Assembly: GCF_036850765.1 (NCBI RefSeq)
Contig: NC_089493.1
Span: 299,080,349-299,144,348 of the forward strand
Source: Saccopteryx bilineata
Lineage: Eukaryota > Chordata > Mammalia > Chiroptera > Emballonuridae
Direction of reading: 5' to 3'
DNA length: 64,000 nucleotides
Shown here: one piece after another, positions 11,958 through 23,131 of the stretch
Layout of the letters: each line of letters opens with the position of its first letter
Numbering within the stretch: the stretch's first letter is position 1
Program-made: the position numbers and the translations under genes
The notes under the pieces: model-generated
What the model was told of the DNA's origin: nothing
Database searches by the model: none
The model's input: only the letters and a program-made list of their open reading frames with translations

Positions 11958-12128
11958 TCTCAGTATTTTTTAAAGTTTTATTTATTCATTTTAGAGAAGG
12001 GGGTGTGGGGGAGGAGCAGGAAGCATCAACTCCCATATGTGCCTTGACTGGGCAAGCCCAGGGTTTCGAACCGGCAACCTCGCATTCCAGGTCGAGGCTT
12101 TATCCACTGCGCCACCACAGGTCAGGCA
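11958..12128 (-). repeat. SINE A, reverse orientation
   Basis: Reads as poly(T)-rich tail, then GGTTTCGAACCGGCAACCTC, then CACCACAGGTCAGG. AAATTTTCTCAGT is duplicated on both sides. Confidence 0.9.
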
Positions 12129-12290
12129 AATTTTCTCAGTTTTATGGCTGAGAACACGCATTGCTAAAGGATCGAGACTTAGGTCTCAGCTCTGCCTTTC
12201 CAGAAGCTGAGATATGCGATCTCGCCATGATCAATCAAAACTGGGACCAAAGGCATTGAACTGCCAAATCCAGTGCTTATCACAACTTAT
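12129..12290. repeat. Third fragment of duplicated block B
   Basis: TCTCAGCTCTGCC... then GATCAATCAAAACTGGGACC resembles 7010-7085 (GGTCAATAAACTGGGACC) and 51560-51620. It is diverged but colinear. Confidence 0.55.
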
Positions 12291-12334
12291 AATTATTTTA
12301 TTTATGTATATTTTTCATTCCCTCTTCTACTCCA

Positions 12335-12470
12335 TGACAGCATAGTATTCATAAAGACAGAAAGTGAGTCTGTCTCATTCACTACAGACAACCAGTGTCG
12401 AGCACAGTGCCTGGCACATCATAGAAATACAATAAGTGTTTATTGAATGAGTGAATAAATAGTCATTTGT
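12335..12470 (+). repeat. LINE-2 / MIR 3' end
   Basis: CAGTGCCTGGCACATCATAG, then GTGTTTATTGAATGAGTGAA, is the conserved end of mammalian L2/MIR elements. A second decayed copy with CACAGTGCCTGG lies at about 12845-12945. The AT-rich 12471-12844 between them shows no feature. Confidence 0.8.
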
Positions 12471-13135
12471 ATACATATACAGATATACACAAACGACAAA
12501 CACATATAAAAACAGAGGGATATGCTCATGTGCAATGAACATCTATGCACACAGATGTACACACACCCAATCTACCTGGGTACATATACATAGAGAAATA
12601 CAATAGGTACACAGAGAATATGGGAAGTAAATGTCATAATATTAACAGTACATATCTTTGTAAGAAAAATTTGTTCTTTTATTTTCCTCATAATTTTTTC
12701 TAGCATTTCTGCAATAAGAATACATTTTGTGTAATAAAAAACTTGTTAAAATACAATATACTTGTCAAATCAAGGTACATCATATTTTATAATAAATTAA
12801 GGAGATTTAAATAAAATAGATAAAAAGACAGAAGTAAACATAGTAGAATGGGAAGTCATTGAGTGCAGGAACATGAGTTCCTAGCACAGTGCCTGGTATA
12901 GGATGGGCGCTTTCAAAGGCTTTATGAAAGCATGGCTGGAAGGAAAGAAGGAAAACAAGATGTAAAGAAGGGTGATAGAGAAATTTAGGGAGGGGAAGAG
13001 GAAGAGAGAAAAAAAAAGAGAAAAACAAATCATAGCTAGAAAGAAAAAATGGGGGAGGACTAAGAGAGATTCATCGCCATTATACACATTCACAATATTT
13101 GAGATCCCAAGTTCACGATAAAATTTCTCTGCATT

Positions 13136-13303
13136 TGCCTGACCTGTGGTGGTGCAGTGGATAAAGCCTTGACTTGGAATGCTGAGGTTGCCGGTTTGAA
13201 ATCCCGGGCTTGCCTGGTCAAGGCACATATGGGAGTTGATGCTCCCTGCTCCTCCCCACCTTCTCTCTCTTTCTTTCTCTTCCCTAAAATGAATTTTAAA
13301 AAA
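13136..13303 (+). repeat. SINE A
   Basis: GCCTGACCTGTGGTGGTGCA head, GTTTGAAATCCCGGGCTTGC box, TC-rich body, then AAAATGAATTTTAAAAAAAG tail. Confidence 0.9.
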
Positions 13304-13499
13304 AGTTCTCCATATTTACCAAGCATTCAGAAAATATTTTTAGACCATCAAAAAATAAATGAAACTTACTGGCTCTAGAATGTTGAATTTCTTGCATTCC
13401 TGAACTTCTGGATTTCATAAACGTAATCAAGGGAGGACTCAAAAAAAATGTGCCTCTCTTTTTCCACCTGCAGGTCAACCTGTAGAATGGTAGCAAATG

Positions 13500-14648
13500 T
13501 CACAAACATGTAGATATAAGACTGGAGCTATGTTCAGGCTCTATGGCCAACCACAGGGCACTGCAGCACATCCCCAGTCACCCTCCTGGAGCTAAACACA
13601 ACAGAATCATGAGGGCAGCATAGCTGGTATAAAGAGAGCTCCTCTTCCTGGATATAAACCCAGCAGCTAGGTATGGCAGGGCGACCCTTCACCTACTGAG
13701 CTGCATGTGAATGTGGGGCCCTCACCTAGAGAGAGTGCAGAGCTAGCAAAACACTCTGGTACCAGCTGCAGGACGATTCAACCCAGAGAAAGTGCAGAGA
13801 TAGTGAGTCACTATTGGCATTACTCCTCCTGGAAAACGGGGAGCTGCCAAATGGGCTATGGTCTGCACACTGGACTCCCTGATCAGAGAAAGTGCAGAGA
13901 TTGGGGGGCACTGCTGCTCGCACTGGTCGGGCTGCTCTACTCAAAGAAAGCACAAAGCTAGCAAAACCCTGCAGCCCAGTGTGGAGTGAGGGGGGCAATG
14001 CTGTGCATGTGCACAGGGCTGCCAAGCCCCGAGAAGGTTAAGAATGAACATATTAAGGCTGTGTGTGCACCCAGGCTACCCCACCAGGACACAGGTGGAT
14101 GTAATGGAGGGTGAGACACAAGAAACCAATCAGGTAACCCAGCGCACACTGTGCTCTGACGACAGATAATTAAAACAGGACACGCAAAGCACACAAAACG
14201 CAGCCTTTTTTACACCAGGTAGCCCTGCCCAGATTAAAAGGGAAGGAGGCTCACACGCCCCAGGTGGCCCATTCAGAACCCACTCCTTCAGGTCAGGTGA
14301 CAGGCACTTCTTGCAACTCCTCCCCCCCAACTACAACCGGCAGGCTGAAACTACTCAACACACAATGTAACAAAGACAACTGTTTCAAGACTGGGCGGGA
14401 TGACTATTCCATTCAATTCAAAGGAACAAAAACAGAAAGTCAAAGAAAATGGGGAGACAGAAGAATATACACCAAATGAAGGAACAAGAAAGAAACTCCA
14501 GAGAAATATTCTAATGAAATGGAGATGGGTAATCAAACAGATAAAGACTTCCAAGCAAACAGTCATAACGATGTTCAATACACTTCAGAGTAGAATAAAA
14601 GAACTCAAGAGAGCGCTTGAACAACAAGAAAATGTAATAATCTCATCT
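13500..14648 (+). mobile_element. LINE-1 5' end fragment (5' UTR plus ORF1 start)
   Basis: The first 800 bp contain repeated GAGAAAGTGCAGAGAT units, as in an L1 promoter region. The last 270 bp open an ORF from 14400 rich in Lys/Glu/Gln with a heptad pattern (IKTSKQTVITMFNTLQSRIK), resembling the coiled-coil start of ORF1p. It is cut at 14648 by a SINE C fragment. The assignment rests on composition and pattern only; no ORF1 RNA-binding domain or ORF2 is present. Confidence 0.5.
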
Positions 14649-14770
14649 GGCTTGAGCGCAGATTCGCTGGCTTGAGCGCGGGATCATAGACATGACCCCA
14701 TGGTCGCTGGCTTAAAGCCCAAATTGCTGGCTTGAGCAAAGGGGTCACTGACATGGCTGGAGTCCCAAGT
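14649..14770 (+). repeat. SINE C fragment
   Basis: Internal type C phrases GGGATCATAGACATGACCCC and GGCTTGAGCAAAGGGGTCAC, with head and tail missing. It directly abuts the GC-rich 5' region of the PRDM gene. Confidence 0.8.
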
Positions 14771-15047
14771 CTGACCCGTCCTTGCGTTCCTGGGTCTGGC
14801 CCCACGCGCGCACCCCGTGGGCCAAGCAGTCAGCCTCAGCGCCCTCTCCTGTGCAGCCCCGCCGGGGCTGGGCGCGCCCGGTGGTCGGAGCATGACGCGC
14901 ACAGGAGCCTGCGCAGCGGCGCAAAGGGAGCGGCGGGGAGGGTGTGGGCAGCGCCGCAGGTGAGCGCAGGGCGGCCAGAACCCAGCGGGGCGAGAGGCGG
15001 TTCCTTCCGGCAGCTACGCGGGGTCACGTGGCCGCGTCTCCCCCCAG
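14771..15047 (+). promoter_or_regulatory. CpG-rich 5' region of the PRDM9-family gene
   Basis: Sharp rise in G+C and CpG directly upstream of the KRAB exon, as expected of a promoter or first-exon region. No exon like the usual PRDM9 start exon is found. An ATG at 14892 followed by a donor at 14960 gives an exon whose phase does not fit the KRAB exon. Because a SINE scrap and an L1 fragment lie just upstream, the original 5' end may be deleted. Confidence 0.4.
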
Positions 15048-15169
15048 GCCCCCGCGCCTTCAGGGATGTCTGCGCCTACTTCTCTCGGGAGGGGTGGCGG
15101 CCATGCGTGACTGGGAGAAAGCGCGCTGCCCCAACGTGTAGAGGAAACTGGACGCGCTGCTGCGCAAAG
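15048..15169 (+). pseudogene. PRDM9-like: PRDM9-family KRAB exon, frameshifted with a stop
   Basis: Acceptor CTCCCCCCAG and donor AAAG/GTGACG bound the exon. It encodes AFRDVCAYFSREGW, which aligns with the KRAB start of PRDM9. One base is then missing (TGGCGGCC where TGGGCGGCC is expected). The shifted frame continues AAMRDWEKARCPNV, then a TAG where PRDM9 has Lys, then RKLDALLRKG. So there are two independent lesions. KRAB in PRDM9 recruits partners such as CXXC1 and EWSR1-type proteins to the hotspot machinery. This exon cannot supply it unless the assembly is wrong twice. Confidence 0.88.
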
Positions 15170-15275
15170 GTGACGGCGCGCGGGCGGGAATCGCGGCGTC
15201 ATGAGGGCCTGCTGAGTGTCGGGGCTCCTCCTACTAGTGCTTCGGTTTTGGGACCACGATTTTGTTTCTCCCCAG

Positions 15276-15383
15276 GGCTCAGCGCTCATCGGCCCGCTTT
15301 CATGGTTCACCGCCGGCAGGCCACCAGACCCCCGGCGGAGGACACTGAGGACTCGCATGAAGAATGGACTCAGAGGCAGCGAG
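15276..15383 (+). CDS. PRDM9-like: PRDM9-family linker exon (after KRAB)
   Basis: Acceptor TTTCTCCCCAG, donor GCGAG/GTGAGG. The frame reads RPAFMVHRRQ and then EDTEDSHEEWTQRQR, matching the PRDM9 segment after KRAB. It is open throughout and ends in phase 1, which also fits the exon at 18282. It contains a Met that could serve as a start codon for a KRAB-less protein, though its context is unremarkable. Confidence 0.93.
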
Positions 15384-16191
15384 GTGAGGGGCCATAGGCC
15401 GGGCGCTGCCCATTTGAAACCGACCCAGGGTCAGGTCCCCAGCGTCTCAACAATAACAAGAGACAGAACTTGCGTTTAGCAAATGAGCCATTGTGCAGTA
15501 TGGGGCGATTTTCTACACTGCTTCCATGTGTAAATGATTACACGTACTTATAGATGTGTTAATGAGCAGGAACGCTATAAAAGTATAAAAACCTGTAAGA
15601 AATAACTCATTCAGAACAGTTCTCATCACAAGAGGAGGAGGAAGGTCTGGCCGGTGAGCAGTGCTCCAGGACAGGGCTGCCTGGCTGCACCAGCCACATT
15701 GCAGACTGGAAAGGATTATTCATGGTGATTAAGGCAGCTGGGGTTGTGGGCCAGGGTAGGGACCATCGTATCAGGCCCTGTGTCAGCCTTTTCTTCAGTG
15801 TGTCTGGTTTTATGAGGGTGTGGTCAGTAAGGTCCTTCTGCGTTCATGGTCTAGCATTGAAACACAGCTGAAGTCCAGATGTGATCTCTAACTTGACCCA
15901 AATGGTTTCTGTGGTCCATAGACTTGAGGCTCTGTTCCCAAGACTGTTTGGTGCTGACCAGACTCTGATGATTAAGGAAGGGCAAGGACGGTTAAATGTG
16001 TAAAGGTGAAAGAATAAGAAGGAAAGGAGGCAAGGTGGTCACTATACCATTAGACTGGACAAGGCCACTCTGGAACAAAAAGACAGAAAGGAGCCCTGGC
16101 CAAGTTGCTTCATTTGTTAGAGAGTCGTCCCCATACAGCAAGGTTCTGGGTTTGATGTCCACTCAGGGCCTATATAAGAATCCACAACTGA

Positions 16192-16530
16192 AGCCTGACC
16201 AGGTGGTAGCACAGAGGATAGAGCATCAACCTGGGATGATGAGGACCCAGGTTCCAAACTGCAATGTTGTGGCTTGAAAATGGGTTCACCAGCTTTAGTG
16301 TGGGGTCACTGGCTGCAGCGTGGGATCATAGATGTGACCCCATGGTCACTGGCTTAAAGCCCAAGGTTGCTGGCTTGAGCAAGGGGTCACTGACTGAGCT
16401 AGAGTCCCCTGGTCAAGACATACATGAGAAAGCAATTAATGAACAACTAAGATGCAGCTATAAGTTGATGCTTCTCATTCCTTTCCCTTCCTTCCTGTCT
16501 CTCTATCTAAAAAATAAAAAAATAAGAATA
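16192..16530 (+). repeat. SINE C
   Basis: GCCTGACCAGGTGGTAGCAC head, GGGATCATAGATGTGACCCC, then GCAATTAATGAACAACTAAG and an AAAAAATAAAAAAATAAG tail. In the PRDM intron. Confidence 0.9.
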
Positions 16531-16614
16531 ATCAACCACTAAATGCATAAATGAGTGGAACAAAAAATCAATGTTTCTCTTTCAATTCTCTCCTCTCTCT
16601 AAAATCAATAAAAA

Positions 16615-16808
16615 CATTTAATTTTTTGATTCTAGAGAGAGAAGTGAGAGTGAAAGAAAGAGAGAAGGGGGAGGCAGACAGGAGCAGGAAGCATCAACTT
16701 CTAGTAGTTACTTCTTGTATGTGTCCTGACCAGGAAAGCCTGGGGTTACAAACTGGTGACCTCAGTGTTCCAGGTCATGGCTTTATCCACTGTGCCACCA
16801 CAGGTTAG
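16615..16808 (-). repeat. Older SINE A-like copy, reverse
   Basis: AGGAAGCATCAACTT, TACAAACTGGTGACCTCAG and CACCACAGGTTAGG are type A phrases read backwards, more diverged than other copies. Confidence 0.75.
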
Positions 16809-16920
16809 GGAAATTTTTTTAATTAAAAAAAAAAGACAGAAAAGATAAAGTTTTATGTTAAAGAAATGGATTTTCTGTCCAGTTAAGTGACCTTTATTAT
16901 ATTATTGACATGAACAGCCA

Positions 16921-17290
16921 ATGTTTTTTCTTTTTCTTTATTGTTTTAGTGAGACATAGAGAGGAAGGGACAGATAGAAACAGACTGGCTAAAAGGGAGA
17001 GAGATTAGAAGCATTAATTCTTCATTGCAGCTCCTTAGTTTTTCATTGATTTCTTTCTCATATATGCCTTGACTGGGCGGGTACAGCTCAGTGAGTGACC
17101 CCTTGCTCAAGGCAGCTATTTTGGACTTGAGCCAGCAACCATGGGGTCTTGCCTATGATCCCATGCTCAAGCCGGCAACCCTGTGTTCAATCTGGTAAGC
17201 CTGCACTAAAGCCAGATTAGCCCGCACTGAAGCCGGCAGCCTCAGGGTTTTAAACCTGGGTCCTCAGCATCACAGTCCATCCTGGAGAAG
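16921..17290 (-). repeat. SINE C, reverse
   Basis: Starts with a T-rich tail, then GTTTTTCATTGATTTCTTTC, TATGCCTTGACTGGGC and CATGGGGTCTTGCCTATGAT, ending in a head-like GTCCATCC. Confidence 0.8.
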
Positions 17291-17564
17291 CAAGACCCTC
17301 TGGACAACAATCTGGATAAAAATTTGATAGGAGAAAATCATTTGTAGATTTCAGTACCTCTGAGTCCTCTAAAGGCTAATAAGTATGGCCAAGGTATGTG
17401 GGGTGGACTTTGGATAGGCCTGGATTTAAGCTCTACTAAAATGAGAGTGAATTTAGCATTGGAGCTTTGGGAAAATCTTACAAATTCTTTGAGCTGTTGA
17501 ATGCTAATGTGTAAGGTGAAGATACAGGCATGTATTCTTGGACAGTATTCAATTTATTTATTTG

Positions 17565-17895
17565 TGTATGTATTTTTTTAGATAAGAGGAGGGAAGATAG
17601 TGAGGCTAATCCCATATGCACCCTTACCAGGATCTACCCAGCAACCCCAATTCTCGAGTACTGAGCTGGTTTTTACACCTCATGGTGACGTCCTTCGGCT
17701 AACCGAGGCATTCTCAGTGCCCAGGGCCAATGCTCAAACCAGTTGAGCCACTGGCTACAGGAAAAGAAGGAGAGAAGAGGGAAAAGGAGGGGTTCAGAAG
17801 GAGATGGTCACTTCTCCTATGTACCCTGACCAGAACCACACCCGGGACATACACTGGGTCAACGCTTTATCCACTGAGCCACTGGCTAGAGCTTA
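17565..17895 (-). repeat. Older composite tRNA SINE (type D), reverse
   Basis: Two head-like segments (GCTCAAACCAGTTGAGCCAC and GCTTTATCCACTGAGCCACT) end to end, both reading backwards. The same composite recurs at 21536-21860, so it is one family rather than two chance insertions. Confidence 0.6.
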
Positions 17896-18281
17896 AATTT
17901 AATGTAAAATAACTGACAGATACACGTTGTCCAATAAATACATCTCTGATAACAGCAACCATATGTTGCGGGTGTTGTATACCAGGCCTTTCCTCAATAC
18001 CTAACATATACTGTGACCTTAATAAATATTTTATGAATAACTAAAATTTGGGAATGTAAATTTCACAATGGGAAGATCTAGAAACAAAAATGAAATTGGC
18101 CATCTCTAGTCAGTGTAGAGGCTTACTATTGTAGAGAATTTCTGAGCCAATAGTTGACAAAGAAAAATACCAGAGTATGTAGAAGGACAGGTGATAATTT
18201 GATGGGAGGAGATTGTGTGTTTTCTGACAAAATAGAGACTAACACTCCAGATTCCACCAAACTCACTCTTCTCCAACTTAG

Positions 18282-18383
18282 AACTCAGGAAAAAGGAGAC
18301 TGAAGTAAAGATGTATAGCCTACGAGAAAGAAAAGGCCATGTGCACCAAGAGGTCAGCAAACCCCAGGACGATGACTACCTCT
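18282..18383 (+). CDS. PRDM9-like: PRDM9-family SSXRD exon
   Basis: Acceptor CTCCAACTTAG, donor CCTCT/GTAAGT. It reads [18 protein letters not shown] and ends PQDDDYL, the SSXRD motif of PRDM9. SSXRD in the SSX family is a transcriptional repression motif; in PRDM9 its partners are less clear. The exon is open and close to the human sequence, so selection has kept it recently or loss of KRAB is recent. Confidence 0.95.
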
Positions 18384-18585
18384 GTAAGTGACCCTGTGAA
18401 AGCATGTCATGTCTTCATACAATAATTTCATCTGGTTATTTGGCCCTTAGAGCATTCCGTTCCCCTATGGACACGCACTACAGAATTGAGGCTCAATGAT
18501 GTGAGTGCCTGGGCTCTCTCTGAATCTCTCTACGTCCAGGAACATGCACTACACCTTCCCTAATCCCTGTTGCTCTCACCCCCAG

Positions 18586-18857
18586 ATTGTGAGAAGTGTC
18601 AGAACTTCTTCATTGACAGTTGTGACGTGCATGGGCCCCCTACATTTGTAAAAGACAGTGCAGTGAATGAGGGGCATCTGAACCATGCAGCCCTCACTCT
18701 GCCCCCTGGGTTGAGAATCAGAGCATCGGGCATCCCTGAGGCTGGGCTTGGAGTGTGGAACGAGGCATCTGCTCTGCCAGTGGGTCTGCACTTTGGCCCT
18801 TATAAGGGCCAGATCACAGAAGATGAAGAGGCAGCTAACAACAAATACTCCTGGCAG
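18586..18857 (+). CDS. PRDM9-like: PRDM9-family exon: zinc knuckle and first part of PR/SET
   Basis: Acceptor CTCTCACCCCCAG, donor GGCAG/GTGAGA. It begins [12 protein letters not shown], the small zinc-binding motif before PR/SET, then [20 protein letters not shown] and [18 protein letters not shown]. The catalytic-core Tyr of G-P-Y (human Tyr276) and the following Gly278 are present. The frame is open. The PR/SET domain trimethylates H3K4 and H3K36 at hotspots in germ-cell nuclei. Confidence 0.97.
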
Positions 18858-19187
18858 GTGAGAAGTATTTACCTCTTCCTCTGTCTTGTGGCTTCCCACA
18901 TCCCTCCCATGGCATGGTGGGACCTGCCCTTCTACATGCTAGGACATGGATGGAGAAAATATGGTAGACTTTGCAGACCAGAGAACTCCTGTTGAGAATC
19001 GCAGCTTAAGTGGGAGCAAAATGGTACAAACACAAAGGAATGCCTCCTCCCAGCCCTGAGTGGACAGGTCAACGCAGATGTGATGAGTAAGAAAAGAATC
19101 ATGTGGTCACGAGTGGCAATGCATGCCAGCTGAAAGAGCTTTGTGGACAGTAGGGTGAAATAATTTTTCTATTACCTCCTCAACTGA

Positions 19188-19289
<102 letters not shown>

Positions 19290-19555
19290 TAAAGCCAAGA
19301 AGTTTCTGGGAGTCATGAGAACACTCATCCCTCTCAGGCCCATACATCTTACATTCTCATTATGCCTCCCTCAGTGGTCTCCCTCAATGCTCTGTTCCTC
19401 TTTTTTCTCCATGTGGTCCTCTTTCAAAGCAAGAGGTATATAGAGGAAAAAAGGGGATAAAAACTATAGCATATGTCCTCAAAATATAAATCTCTATGCT
19501 AGACAAAATTTAGGCACTGGAGAAAAACTGGGAGGTCCTGGGTTACACTTTAATT

Positions 19556-19728
19556 CAGGGGTCTCAAACTCAACTCAGCATGTGGGCCAAAGAGCAAGAT
19601 CACAGCCGTTTGGCAAATACAAGTAGGCCCCTACTCTTACTTAATTTTATCCAAAATATTTTGAACTTCGTGATTTAGTCTGCGAGCCACACAAAATTGT
19701 TCGGTGAGCCGCGAGTTTGAGACTCCTG
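19556..19728 (+). mobile_element. Non-autonomous hAT transposon with 8-bp target duplication
   Basis: 173 bp with inverted ends CAGGGGTCTCAAACTC and GAGTTTGAGACTCCTG. CTTTAATT flanks it exactly on both sides (19548-19555, 19729-19736). It has no coding capacity. Such short hAT elements amplified in bats. In a PRDM intron. Confidence 0.95.
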
Positions 19729-19937
19729 CTTTAATTGATCTAATGAACATTATTTAAGCTCTTAATATATTCCAGTTTAGTGGAAGGTATTCATTACTTA
19801 AGCAGTTCATATAACCCATCATCTTATGTAGAACTAGTTGCAGACACAGTGAAACAATTGATTTTACCAAACTTAAGTTTTTTCATTTTTTGAGAACTGC
19901 ACACTGCCAGCATACTAAAACCAAGCATAGCCTAAAG

Positions 19938-20147
19938 CAGTGGTTAGCAAACTGCAGCTCGTGAGCCACATGGAGCTCTTTGGCCTCTTGAATGTGGCTC
20001 TTCCTGAAAATACCATGTGCAGATACTACCTCAATAAGGAATGTACCTACCTATATAGTTTAAGTTTAAAAATTTTGGCTCTCAAAAGAAATTTCAGTTG
20101 CTGTACTGTTGGTACTTGGCTCTGCTGACTGAGTTTGCCAACCACTG
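19938..20147 (+). mobile_element. Second non-autonomous hAT transposon
   Basis: 210 bp with ends CAGTGGTTAGCAAACT and AGTTTGCCAACCACTG, flanked by GCCTAAAG / GCCTAAAC (one mismatch). The inner GAGCCACATGGAGCTCTTTG and GGCTCTCAAAAGAAATTTCA are typical of a widespread bat hAT family. Different family from the element at 19556. Confidence 0.93.
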
Positions 20148-20329
20148 GCCTAAACCTGTGAGGGCAGCGAATTATCCCAGCCTCCCTTCTAACTAGAACT
20201 GAGTTCTGAAGCCTGCAGATCAATGATCACGGGACACTTTTTTGAGGGGATCTTTTATCAGGGGCTACAGAATGTGAATGAGCTATTATAGTTCTTTATG
20301 ATTTTGCTAAAACTAAGAGACCTCCAAGT

Positions 20330-20683
20330 CCTGCCCGGTTGGCTCAGTGGTAGATCATCAGCCTGGCATGCAGGAGTCCCAAGTTCGATTCCCGGCCAGG
20401 GCACACAGGAGAAGCGCCCATCTACTTCTCCACCCCTACCCCTTTCCTTCCTCTCTGTCTCTCTCTTCCCCTCCCGCAGCCAAGGATCCATTGCAGGAAA
20501 GTTGGCCCCGGCTATGAGGATGGCTCCATGGCTTCCACCTCAGGCACTAGAATGGCTTTGGTTGCAGTAGAGCAATGCCCCAGATGGGCTGATCATCGCC
20601 CTCTGTTGGGCATGATGGGCGGATCCCGCTCAGGCGCATGCAGGAGTTTGTCTGCCTCCCCACTTCTCCTGGGGTGGGGGGAG
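20330..20683 (+). repeat. SINE B (long tRNA-derived)
   Basis: Head CTGCCCGGTTGGCTCAGTGG, box AGTTCGATTCCCGGCCAGG, long unique body ending CACTTCTCCTGGGG. Flanked by GACCTCCAAGT / GACCTCCAGGT. Confidence 0.9.
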
Positions 20684-21160
20684 ACCTCCAGGTTTTTATG
20701 AAAACCTGAGTGAGGCATCAAATGCTATCTAAATAAAATGTGAGGAGAATGGAGAAAGGCCTCTCAAGAAAAGATGAACTTGGGCTAAGTATTAAATGAT
20801 GTAAACTAATCTAGGCACAGATTACAACATCAAGTAGCAAGTTCTGTGATATAAAATAGAACCTGAGTTAGAGGAGCTAGAGGTCACTGGGTTTTATGGT
20901 CAATCAGTGTAAAGGGTACATCTGGAATTGGCTTTGGAAAATGGTATTAGGCAGGATGAGCACCGTATGCAGGATATGGACATTGGAAATCATATGACAT
21001 GGTGACAGGCTCAGACATTGAACAGGAGGTTCTCCGGGAACACTGTGAAACCGGGTGACATCAGAGCCCGAGTGTCACGTGCAGAGATAGACGTGGATCT
21101 GAGAGGTAGTAAGAACTCATCATCTGTGGGTTTCTTTTCTTTCATCTGCCTCAATCCCAG

Positions 21161-21354
21161 GTATGTGAACTGTGCCCGGGATGATGAAGAGCAGAACCTG
21201 GTGGCCTTTCAGTATCGCAGGCAGATTTTCTACCGAACCTGCCGGGTCATCAGGCCAGACTGTGAGCTGCTGGTCGGGTACAGTGATGAGTTTGGCCAGA
21301 AGCTGGGCATCAAGTGCGGCAGCAAGCAGAAGAGAGAGCTCGCAGCACCTGAAG
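21161..21354 (+). CDS. PRDM9-like: PRDM9-family exon: end of PR/SET with catalytic tyrosines
   Basis: Acceptor CTCAATCCCAG, donor GAAG/GTGGGC. It reads [18 protein letters not shown], then [16 protein letters not shown] and the motif [12 protein letters not shown]. Tyrosines matching human Tyr341 (IFY) and Tyr357 (GY) are kept, as is Cys321. The residue before Tyr357, Trp in human, is Gly here, and the residues after it also differ (YSDEFG versus YGDEYG). Whether this alters methyltransferase activity is unknown. The frame is open. Confidence 0.97.
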
Positions 21355-21535
21355 GTGGGCACAACTATTCTTCTAAATGGAAAGAAAAGAGAGCACTCAC
21401 CTTAGAAATTTTCACAGTACACTCTAAAGTCAGTAAGATTTCAAATCAGATGCTTCAGAAATGAAGGATTGATTTCATATGCCTTTGATTCTTAGGAAAA
21501 ATCTTTATATTTTTACTTCAGATTTAATTTTAATT

Positions 21536-21862
21536 TTTTTAAGTGAGAGTAGGGGAGATGGACAGATTCCTTCATGTGCCCCGGCCAGGATCCACACAAC
21601 AACCCTAGTCTGAAGTCCACGCTTGGACTAGCCAAGCTATCCTCAGGGCCAGAGGTCAACACTTGACACAACTGAGTTATCGGGCTGATGCTTGAACCAG
21701 TTGAGGCACTGGCTCTGGGAGGGGAAGAGAGAGAGAAGGGAGAGAGGGAGGGGAAGAGAAACAGATAGTCACTTCTCATTTGTGCCCTGACCAGGGATTG
21801 AACCTGGGACTTCCACATGCCAGGCCAACACTCTGTCCACTGAGCAAACTGGCCAGGGCCTG
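21536..21862 (-). repeat. Older composite tRNA SINE (type D), reverse
   Basis: Segments CTTGAACCAGTTGAGGCACT and CTGTCCACTGAGCAAACTGG repeat the architecture of 17565-17895. In the PRDM intron. Confidence 0.6.
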
Positions 21863-22162
21863 TTTTCTGAGGGCCGCTCTTGTCTAGCATACAGGTTAAG
21901 AGCAGATGACGGATAGATGCCCAGCAGCCTGGAAATACAGTGCTGTGATTAAGCTGAGACACTGGAAACCTTCCTGAATTAGGTGGGACAATGGTGCTGT
22001 TCTCGGCTATAGTGTGTCTTATTCTCTAAGATTTGCTTTGTTAATTTTTTGAAAATGCACTTCAGTGGGGAATTCTCTCAGAGATTACTTCATCTCCAAG
22101 TGAGAGAGGATGGTTGATTAGCTGGAGAGGGATAGGAGTAAAGCATGTAAGAAGTATGGTTC

Positions 22163-22372
22163 GGGGCCCTGGCTGGTTAGTTCAGTTGGTTACAGCATCA
22201 TCCTGTAATACCAAGGTTGAACCGGGTAAACACACATACGAGAAATGACCAATGACTGCATTTCTAGGTAGAAAAATGAATAAATGCCTTTATCTTTCTC
22301 TCTCTCTTTTTTTCTTCTTCTACTTCTTCTTCCTCCTGTCTTTGTCTCTCTAAAATCAATCAATTTTTTAAA
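22163..22372 (+). repeat. Old tRNA-derived SINE
   Basis: GGGGCCCTGGCTGGTTAGTT head, GTACCAAGGTTGAACC-like box, TC-rich body and CTAAAATCAATCAATTTTTT tail. Related to the short copies at 39303 and 63828. Confidence 0.7.
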
Positions 22373-22743
22373 AAGTATGGTTAGGGAAATATTTTGAAAC
22401 AGGACTTCCCATTGTATATGAAATGGGCTGACACTAAATAAAATCAAGTATGAATATTTGGTGTGAGGCTTGAGGAAGGACATTTTCAGTTTATCATCTG
22501 TGGGAAACAATGAGGGAAGCAATTGTTAATTGGGGCCAATTGTCTTTCTAAACAACTGTGTTAAAAGCTAGGTGTATATAAGAAAGGTCAGCATTGTTCC
22601 ACTCACACAAGGGGTGAAACAGCCCCTGACAGTCCCTAATCTGGCAATGCACAGAAAGGACCCTTGATATGGGCTTTCTGGATTTGTAAAAAAGATACAG
22701 TACAAAAAATTAAAAGATAAAATAGAGTGTAAGAAAAAAAACA

Positions 22744-23110
22744 GGACCTGGCCGGTTGGCTTAGCTGTAGAGCGTCGGCCTGGCATGCGGGGGACCCGGG
22801 TTTGATTCCTAGGTAGGGCACATGGGAGAAGCGCCCATTTGCTTCTCCACCCCCCCCCCCATTTTCCTCTCTGTCTCTCTCTTCCCGACCCGTAGCCAAG
22901 GTTCCATTAAAGAAAAGATGGCCCGGGCACTGGGGCTGTCTCCTTGGCCTCTGCCCCAGGCGCTAGAGTGGCTCTGGTCACAGCAGAGTGATGCCCAGGA
23001 GGGGCAGAGCATCACCCCCTGGTGGGCGTTCCAGGTGGATCCCGGTCGGGCGCATGTGGGAGTCTGTCTGTCTCTCCCCGTTTCCAGCTTCAAAAAAACA
23101 AAAAAACAGA
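22744..23110 (+). repeat. SINE B
   Basis: ACCTGGCCGGTTGGCTTAGC head, body with GAGTGGCTCTGGTCACAGCA, ending CCAGCTTCAAAAAAACAAA. In the intron before the zinc-finger exon. Confidence 0.92.
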
Positions 23111-23131
23111 CTGTAAAGAAACACTTTGTGG

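Larger units (their letters stand above)
15384..18281 (+). other. Intron that should hold PRDM9 exon 5; none found
   Basis: The human-type exon between the linker and SSXRD exons (the PPWMALRVEQ segment) is not seen in either the unique parts (15384-16190, 17295-17560, 17895-18281) or the repeats. Joining 15383 to 18282 keeps the frame, so loss of this exon alone would not break the protein. The rest of the intron is SINE insertions. Confidence 0.6.

Noticed and set aside
14892..14959. Possible PRDM start exon (ATG plus donor)
   Set aside because: Its phase does not fit the KRAB exon frame, and the encoded Arg-rich peptide does not resemble the PRDM9 N-terminus.
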